Shown: positions 58,813 through 64,000 of the stretch, one piece after another
Position numbering within the stretch: the stretch's first letter is position 1
How the letters are laid out: the number at the start of each line of letters is the position of its first letter
Assembly (NCBI RefSeq): GCF_003574395.1
Contig: NZ_QMJY01000078.1
Location: forward strand, 51,075-115,074
Reading direction: 5' to 3'
DNA from: Tabrizicola thermarum
GTDB taxonomy: Bacteria; Pseudomonadota; Alphaproteobacteria; Rhodobacterales; Rhodobacteraceae
DNA: 64,000 nucleotides
The notes under the pieces: generated by a model
What the model saw: the letters and a program-made list of their open reading frames with translations, nothing else
Told to the model about the DNA's origin: nothing
Databases searched by the model: none
Program-made: the position numbers and the translations under genes

Positions 58813-59793
58813 TCAGGGTTTCGCCCGCCTGGGCTTGATGGCTTGGATAACACGAAAGCGGCTGTCGCCAGCGACGTCCCGGACCTCAAGGAAGCATTCG
58901 GCCAGCACCGCATCATAGGGGAGGTGACGGTTTGCGACCAACCAGAGGCTGCCATCGGGGGCAAGCATCCGCCGGGCCGCGCGGATGAAGGCCGCCCCGA
59001 GCGCGGGCTCTGCCGTCCGTCCGGCATGAAAGGGAGGGTTCATCACCACGGCGTCCAAAAGCGTCTCGGGCCGCCAGGTGGTCGCATCGGCCCAGTGGAA
59101 CCGGGCGCGGGGATCAGGGACGTTCACCTTCGCGCAGGCCAGCGCGTCGGCCTCGGCCTCGACCAGATCCAGCCGTTTGACGTCGGCACGTTTCAGGATC
59201 TCGGCGGCCAGGAAGCCCCAGCCCGCCCCCAGATCGGCGATCTTGCCGCCCAGTTTCTGGGGCAGATGCGCGGCCAGCATCGCCGATCCCGGATCGGGAC
59301 CGTCTGCCGAAAAGATCCCCGGCAGGGTCTGGAACCCGTCAACCAGGCCGGGCCGCGCCGACCAGTCCGACAGGTCCGGCCCAACGGGAAAGGATGCCAG
59401 CTTGCCGTGCGCCTTGGACAGGCTTTCCGACAGATCGACCCGGCCCCGCAGATCCTTCAGCGCCGTGTCGATCCCGTCGGTCTTCTGGCCATCCACCGCG
59501 ATCCAGCCCCCGGGCGCCACCTCTGCCGCAGCCCGTGCGATCAGCGCCCGCGCCGCCTCGCGTGAGCGCGGAAGACAGACGATCGCCGCGGCATAGGGTG
59601 GCGCGGGCGTCACGGAATAGCCGGCCGCGAAATGGTCACGGTCCGGCTTGAACCCGCTCAGCACCACGACCCGGTCGCGCGGCAGGGCCGACAGGTCGTC
59701 CCCCAGCTTCGGCCCGTACACGGCCACCCGCCCCCCGGATGGCAGCGTCAGCGCGCCGGTTTCCAGCGCCAGGGTCAATCTTGCGGATCGCAT
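58813..59793 (-). CDS. class I SAM-dependent methyltransferase, RsmC-like (16S rRNA G1207)
   Basis: A 326-residue protein of two methyltransferase-like halves, as in RsmC. The active C-terminal half has IADLGAGWGFLAAEIL (SAM-binding motif I) and the NPPFHAGR motif (N-P-P-F) of amino-base methyltransferases; it probably methylates N2 of a guanine in 16S rRNA. The distinction between RsmC and RlmG is not made here. Upstream of the SDR gene on the same strand. Confidence 0.8.
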   Translation of the reverse strand: MRSARLTLALETGALTLPSGGRVAVYGPKLGDDLSALPRDRVVVLSGFKPDRDHFAAGYSVTPAPPYAAAIVCLPRSREAARALIARAAAEVAPGGWIAVDGQKTDGIDTALKDLRGRVDLSESLSKAHGKLASFPVGPDLSDWSARPGLVDGFQTLPGIFSADGPDPGSAMLAAHLPQKLGGKIADLGAGWGFLAAEILKRADVKRLDLVEAEADALACAKVNVPDPRARFHWADATTWRPETLLDAVVMNPPFHAGRTAEPALGAAFIRAARRMLAPDGSLWLVANRHLPYDAVLAECFLEVRDVAGDSRFRVIQAIKPRRAKP

Positions 59794-59839
59794 GGGCGGA
59801 GGCCTCAGGCCCCCCGGTCCCTTCTGCCAGGCTGCACGA

Positions 59840-60160
59840 TCATTCCTTTTCCATCGTGCATTGCAGCGGATGCTGATGACGCCGCGAGAAGTCCATCACT
59901 TGCGCCACCTTGGTCTCGGCCACCTCGAAACTGAAGACACCGACCACGGCAAGCCCCTTCTTGTGGACCGTCAGCATGATCTCGAACGCCTGGGCATGGT
60001 TCAGGCCGAAGAACCGCTCCAGCACATGAACGACGAACTCCATCGGCGTGTAGTCGTCGTTCAGCAGCATCACCTTGTACATCGGCGGACGCTGGGTCTT
60101 GGTCCTGGTCTTCGTCAGAATCGAGGTGTCGTTCCCCGGGCCATCCGTCTTGTCCGACAT
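59840..60160 (-). CDS. clpS: ClpS, adaptor of ClpAP
   Basis: A 106-residue ClpS. Blocks [22 protein letters not shown] and [20 protein letters not shown] carry the N-degron pocket and ClpA-contact residues. It brings N-end-rule substrates to ClpAP. A long frame continues upstream, but ATG 60160 ([10 protein letters not shown]) gives the usual length and disordered N-terminal tail. Divergent from the HAD gene (108-base gap). Confidence 0.94.
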   Translation of the reverse strand: MSDKTDGPGNDTSILTKTRTKTQRPPMYKVMLLNDDYTPMEFVVHVLERFFGLNHAQAFEIMLTVHKKGLAVVGVFSFEVAETKVAQVMDFSRRHQHPLQCTMEKE

Positions 60161-60268
60161 GGTCAGTGGGCGGATGGACACGAGATTCGGGCTCCGTTCC
60201 GGGTGGATTCGGGGTTGCAACAGACGAGTGAAATATAGCCTCTTTTGGCGCAGGGAAAAGGGGCGGCC

Positions 60269-60976
60269 ATGCTGACAACGATCGGCTTCGATGCGGACGA
60301 CACGCTTTGGCAGAACGAGACCTGGTTTCGGCTGACGCAGGACCGGTTCCTGCAAGTCCTCGTCGACTATGCCGATCCGGTCCATCTGCGCGAACGGCTG
60401 GAGGCGGCCGAGCGGCGGAACCTCGACTACTACGGTTTCGGGGTGAAAGGGTTTACCCTGTCGATGATCGAGACGGCGGTCGAGGTGACCGAGGGCCGGG
60501 TGCCCGCTTCGGTCATCGGCGACCTCGTCGCGATGGGGCGCGATCTTCTGGAACATCCGATGGAGCTGTTGCCCCATGCGCGCGCGACGATCACCGCGCT
60601 GGCACCAGAGTTCCGGCTGGTCCTCATCACCAAGGGCGACCTTCTGCACCAGGAAAAGAAGCTGGCGCAGTCCGGCCTGGGCGACCTGTTCGACGGGGTC
60701 GAGATCGTCTCGGACAAGACCGAGGCGACCTATCGCACGATCTTCGCGCGTCACGGCACCGGTGCCGACCAGGCAATGATGGTGGGCAATTCGCTGAAAT
60801 CGGACGTCATTCCGGCATTGCAGGCCGGGGCCTGGGGCGTGCATGTGCCGCAGGATCTGGAATGGTCCTTCGAGGCCGCACTGGCGCCGGACGGCCATGA
60901 CCGCTTTCATGTGGTAAAGCACCTGGGCGAAGTGCCGGCACTGGTTGATCGGCTGTGCTCCAGCCCCCACAATTAG
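60269..60976 (+). CDS. HAD-superfamily hydrolase
   Basis: A 235-residue HAD phosphatase with motif [13 protein letters not shown] (nucleophile Asp and acid Asp), motif II LITKGD, motif III Lys in [10 protein letters not shown] and motif [19 protein letters not shown]. An alpha-helical cap lies between I and II. The DxDDTLW pattern is shared with YjjG/phosphoglycolate-like or pyrimidine 5'-nucleotidases; substrate unknown. ATG 60269 follows AAAAGGGG; an upstream TTG (60245) is possible. Confidence 0.83.
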   Translation: MLTTIGFDADDTLWQNETWFRLTQDRFLQVLVDYADPVHLRERLEAAERRNLDYYGFGVKGFTLSMIETAVEVTEGRVPASVIGDLVAMGRDLLEHPMELLPHARATITALAPEFRLVLITKGDLLHQEKKLAQSGLGDLFDGVEIVSDKTEATYRTIFARHGTGADQAMMVGNSLKSDVIPALQAGAWGVHVPQDLEWSFEAALAPDGHDRFHVVKHLGEVPALVDRLCSSPHN

Positions 60977-61059
60977 CGACAGCTCTGCGCTGCGCCCCAA
61001 GATATGGCCGATGGTGGCAGATGGTGCAGCATCGCGGCCACTGCATCAATTGCGCCCTG

Positions 61060-61083
61060 AAACCCATTGGAAATTTTGGGTTT
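61060..61083. promoter_or_regulatory. AAACCCA-n10-TGGGTTT inverted repeat upstream of the carboxypeptidase gene
   Basis: Seven-base arms at 61060-61066 and 61077-61083 with a 10-base AT-rich centre. A TGCTAGCGT-like -10 follows at about 61102-61110. The repeat could be an operator for the downstream gene or a weak terminator for the HAD gene. Confidence 0.35.
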
Positions 61084-61160
61084 TCGGATCGCCGAACCTG
61101 TGCTAGCGTTTCGCCTGAGGCAGAATAGGGCACCGGAAAATCCGGGCCAACAGGCAAAGG

Positions 61161-63176
61161 GTGGGCGACGTGGCATCGCTTCTCGGGCGGATTTATCACG
61201 CTGTTTTCTTGGCATTTGTTGTCGCCACCATCGTGGTGACGTCTCCGTTGCAGGCCGCACCCTTCGCGGCCATCGTGATGGACGGTCGCACTGGCGAGGT
61301 GCTGTACGAAAAGAACGCGGATGCGCGACTGCATCCGGCGTCGCTGACGAAGATGATGACCCTCTACATCGTTTTCCAGGAAATCGAGGCCGGGCGCCTG
61401 TCGCTGGATACGATGGTGACGGTGTCCAGATACGCCGCCTCGCAGCCTCCGTCGCGGCTGGGACTGAAGCCGGGTCAGAAGATCGCCGTCCGCTATCTGA
61501 TCCGCGCCGCCGCGATCAAGTCGGCGAACGATGCGGCAGCGGCGCTTGGCGACCACATCGGTGGGGACGTTGCAAGTTTCGCCAAGCGGATGACACGCAC
61601 GGCACGTCAGCTCGGGATGAACAACACCACCTTCAAGAACGCAAATGGCCTGACCGCCGAGGGTCACCTGTCGACCGCCCGCGACATGAACATTCTGGGG
61701 CGGCACCTGTTCTACGATTTCCCGCAATACTACCACATCTTCTCGCGCCGGACGGCGGATGCCGGGATCGCCACGGTCGCCAACACCAACTCGCGCTTTC
61801 TGGACAGCTATGAGGGCGCGGACGGGATCAAGACCGGCTACACCGCGCCGGCCGGGTTCAACCTGACGGCCTCTGCCCATCGCGGCAACAAGCACATCAT
61901 TGCGACGGTGTTCGGCGGGACTTCTTCCGCGAACCGCAATGCGAAGATGGCCGAGCTGATGGACATCGGCTTTGCCAAGGCGCGGAACAAGGTCACGGAG
62001 CAGCCGCCCAAGGTGGCGCCGCTGGACGATCCACTGGTGGCCTCGCTTGAGACGGGGATCGACGAGATCGACGCGGTCGGCGGCGCGGGCAAGACCGTGC
62101 GGGTATCGGGGGAGGTCAGGTCCTCGCCCCGCCCGAAGGCACGGCCGGATACAACCGTGGTTCCGGATGCGGTGGCGATTGCGATGGCCCAAGGCATCGA
62201 CGGCGCGCTTGCCGAGGCGACTGCCGAACCCGCGCCGGAGGGCACGCTGGAGTTCCAGGCTCAGGCGATGGCCCTGGTCGAGGAAGCACCCGCCCCGACC
62301 CTGCCGGATGAAGCAGAGCCCGCCGTCACCCTGGCCGAGGCCGAGGTTCCTGAAGCCGCTCCGGGCATGGATGTCGCGCTGGCGGATGCAGCGGGTCCGG
62401 CGGGCACCGAAGACCTTCCGGCACTGGCAGCAGCCGATCCGGCCCCCGTGGCAGAGCCCGGCACGCTGGAGGCGCAGGCCGCGACACTGGCGGCTGCGGC
62501 ACCTCTGGCCGAAACCCCGCTGGCCGAGGCAGGCCCTCAGGACATTCCGCCTGATCCCGCGCTGGCCGGGCTGAAGCCGAAGGCCCGCCCCGAAACTCTG
62601 GAGCCGCCGCAGATGGTGGCCGTCGCAGCCGAAGTGCCCGCACCCGAACCGGCGGCTGTGGAAGAGGTCGTCGTTGCCGACGCCGCGCCCGAGATTGTCG
62701 TGACCGACCCGGGTCTGGTTGCACGCGGCATGGACACGCCGCCGACCCTGATGGCCGAAGTCAGCGATGTCGAGACGGTGGCCGCCGGGACTGCATTTGC
62801 CTCGCCCTCGGTTGACCTTGCACCGGAGACCCCGGCCGCCCCGATGCCCAAACGGCAGGCACCGATCTTCGACGCGGTGGAGACGGCGGAGGCCGGGCCG
62901 GACCAGAGCGAGGAAGTGGTGGTCGTGATGTCCACCTCGGGCGGGCGGCACTTCGGGGTGAACGTGGGCGAGTTCCCCTCGCGCTACGAGGCCGAGAAGG
63001 CGCTGTTCAAGACGGCGCTGGCCGAAAGTGCGACGCTGAACGAGAGCCTGCGGAAGACGACCCAGTCGGGCGGGGCCTGGCGGGCAAGTTTCATGGGGCT
63101 GACCGAGGAGCAGGCCGAGCTTGCCTGCCGCCGCCTGACGGCCCGCGCGATTCCCTGCGAAACGGTGGGAGGCTGA
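61161..63176 (+). CDS. D-alanyl-D-alanine carboxypeptidase with SPOR tail (DacF-like)
   Basis: A 671-residue penicillin-binding protein read from GTG 61161 (GTG 61170 is an alternative). It has an N-terminal signal/anchor (HAVFLAFVVATIVVTSPLQA), a D,D-carboxypeptidase domain with SLTK (Ser61), SAND near 117 and KTGYT near 224, a very long Ala/Pro/Glu-rich linker of about 250 residues, and a C-terminal SPOR domain (about 590-671: GGRHFGVNVGEFPSRYEAEK). SPOR domains bind denuded glycan at the division site. It trims pentapeptides in the periplasm, probably at the septum. The linker is unusually long. Confidence 0.9.
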   Translation: MGDVASLLGRIYHAVFLAFVVATIVVTSPLQAAPFAAIVMDGRTGEVLYEKNADARLHPASLTKMMTLYIVFQEIEAGRLSLDTMVTVSRYAASQPPSRLGLKPGQKIAVRYLIRAAAIKSANDAAAALGDHIGGDVASFAKRMTRTARQLGMNNTTFKNANGLTAEGHLSTARDMNILGRHLFYDFPQYYHIFSRRTADAGIATVANTNSRFLDSYEGADGIKTGYTAPAGFNLTASAHRGNKHIIATVFGGTSSANRNAKMAELMDIGFAKARNKVTEQPPKVAPLDDPLVASLETGIDEIDAVGGAGKTVRVSGEVRSSPRPKARPDTTVVPDAVAIAMAQGIDGALAEATAEPAPEGTLEFQAQAMALVEEAPAPTLPDEAEPAVTLAEAEVPEAAPGMDVALADAAGPAGTEDLPALAAADPAPVAEPGTLEAQAATLAAAAPLAETPLAEAGPQDIPPDPALAGLKPKARPETLEPPQMVAVAAEVPAPEPAAVEEVVVADAAPEIVVTDPGLVARGMDTPPTLMAEVSDVETVAAGTAFASPSVDLAPETPAAPMPKRQAPIFDAVETAEAGPDQSEEVVVVMSTSGGRHFGVNVGEFPSRYEAEKALFKTALAESATLNESLRKTTQSGGAWRASFMGLTEEQAELACRRLTARAIPCETVGG

Positions 63177-63177
63177 C

Positions 63178-63852
63178 ATGGTCGCTCTGGTTTTCCCGGC
63201 TCTGCCGACGGTCACCCTGCCCGTCACCGGCCGCGCCGAACGCTTCCCGGTCCGCCGCATCTTCTGCGTCGGCCGGAACTATGCCGAGCATGCCCGCGAG
63301 ATGGGGGCCGACGAGAGGGAGGCGCCGTTCTTCTTCACGAAGCCCGCCGATGCGGTGGTCGAGAGCGGCAGCCGCATCCCCTACCCGCCCGCCACGACGA
63401 ACCTGCACCACGAGGGAGAGCTGGTGGTGGCGATCGGAAAGGCGGGGAAGATGGTCTCGGAGGCGGAGGCCCAGGCGATGATCTGGGGGCATGCGGCGGG
63501 GAACGACCTGACCCGGCGCGACCTGCAGGCCGAGGCGAAGGAACGCCGCCGGCCCTGGGACATGGCGAAGGGGTTCGACAAGTCGGCGGTGGTGGGCGCG
63601 ATCCGGCAGGGCGCGCTGCCGGACGGGCGGCTGCGCTGTCTGGTCAACGGCATGGTCCGGCAGGAGGCGGCGCTGTCGGAGATGATCTGGTCTCCGGCGG
63701 CGATCATCGCGGCGCTGTCGCAGATGGTCAGCCTGTCGCCGGGGGACCTGATCTTCACCGGCACTCCGGCGGGGGTGGGCCCCCTGAACCGGGGGGACAG
63801 CTGCAAGGTGGAGATCGAGGGGTTGCAACCGGCGACGGTGACGATCGCCTGA
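63178..63852 (+). CDS. fumarylacetoacetate hydrolase-family protein
   Basis: A 224-residue FAH-family protein: FCVGRNYAEHAREMGAD, LHHEGELVVAIGKAGK (metal Glu residues of the ExE motif), WGHAAGNDLTRRDLQ and DLIFTGTPAGVGPL are the conserved blocks. Members split 2-keto diacids or acylpyruvates in aromatic or keto-acid breakdown. Specific substrate unknown. It starts one base after the carboxypeptidase stop, a likely shared transcript. The stop is followed by copy C of the 72-bp element. Confidence 0.85.
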   Translation: MVALVFPALPTVTLPVTGRAERFPVRRIFCVGRNYAEHAREMGADEREAPFFFTKPADAVVESGSRIPYPPATTNLHHEGELVVAIGKAGKMVSEAEAQAMIWGHAAGNDLTRRDLQAEAKERRRPWDMAKGFDKSAVVGAIRQGALPDGRLRCLVNGMVRQEAALSEMIWSPAAIIAALSQMVSLSPGDLIFTGTPAGVGPLNRGDSCKVEIEGLQPATVTIA

Positions 63853-63853
63853 C

Positions 63854-63925
63854 GCGCCGCGCGCGGCGCATTTCTGACACTCAACGGAATCAAGTGGTTA
63901 CGATTCCGCGTTAGGGTGGGGTTAA
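63854..63925 (-). repeat. 72-bp intergenic element, copy C (after the FAH gene)
   Basis: Read on the minus strand it has TTAACC (63920-63925), CTAACG, AACC-NN-TTGA and GCGCCGCGCGCGGCGC (63854-63869), at exactly the spacing of copies A and B. The GC-rich end lies one base past the FAH stop. Confidence 0.85.
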
Positions 63926-64000
63926 CTCAAGTTCCAAGTGCAACGGTTGTTGGTGTTTTTTCGAGTTCCTCGGCGAGGGCCTGTGCTGGTGTTTTCCAGC

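Overview
The window is a GC-rich, gene-dense chromosomal stretch of an alphaproteobacterium, most likely a member of the Rhodobacteraceae (Rhodobacterales). Pointers are the chvI-chvG-hprK-rapZ-EIIA-HPr block divergent from ATP-type pckA, a methylsuccinyl-CoA dehydrogenase of the ethylmalonyl-CoA pathway, the rpoZ-rsh-pdxJ-acpS-lepB-rnc-era-recO order, and a roseobacter-type trimethylamine/methylamine gene cluster. I see no rRNA or tRNA gene, CRISPR array, insertion sequence, integrase or phage gene.

Layout. 1-166: 3' end of a 3-hydroxybutyryl-CoA dehydrogenase gene. 191-5558 (minus): ChvI/ChvG two-component system, truncated HPr kinase, RapZ, mannose-type EIIA, HPr and an acyltransferase, most joined by ATGA overlaps; pckA is divergent. 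7588-13030: TauE-type exporter, a small exported protein, mcd, an extended SDR and an MFS carrier. 13093-22130 (minus): a long housekeeping row (folK, rpoZ, rsh, DUF2062, pdxJ, acpS, lepB, rnc, era, DUF1491, recO). 22286-27131 (plus): NYN protein, YqaA-like protein, ispH, small proteins, rnhA, TRIC-like channel, TetR regulator. 27124-29309 (minus): GlsB-like protein, fmt and two deformylase genes, the inner one with altered active-site motifs. 29516-34867: PatB/MalY-type lyase, L,D-transpeptidase, cobD, lytic transglycosylase, glycosyltransferase; then a truncated globin.

35337-55259 is the metabolic highlight: trimethylamine (TMA) monooxygenase (tmm), TMAO demethylase (tdm), dimethylamine monooxygenase (dmmDABC), and the gamma-glutamylmethylamide/N-methylglutamate branch (gmaS, mgsABC), with two APC permeases, an EamA exporter, a GlxA/AraC regulator, a universal stress protein and a cupin. 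Together they would take TMA to TMAO, dimethylamine, methylamine and N-methylglutamate, with nitrogen and C1 units gained. The last step (N-methylglutamate dehydrogenase) is not in the window. Divergent from mgsABC-gmaS is a tight operon of three tiny membrane proteins plus an APC permease, the best candidate here for an undescribed multi-part transporter. Three of these promoters share a TTTTC/GAAAA-type site upstream of -35.

55299-63852 returns to mixed housekeeping genes (hemF, an SDR without its catalytic Lys, an RsmC-like methyltransferase, clpS, a HAD phosphatase, a SPOR-tailed D,D-carboxypeptidase, an FAH-family hydrolase).

Three repeat types lie between genes: a 44-bp double palindrome present twice without a mismatch (14261, 56251) plus a three-hairpin relative (35263), each starting 5-6 bases after a stop codon; a 72-bp element in three copies with fixed internal spacing (23434, 48371, 63854); and a loose family of long imperfect hairpins just after stop codons.
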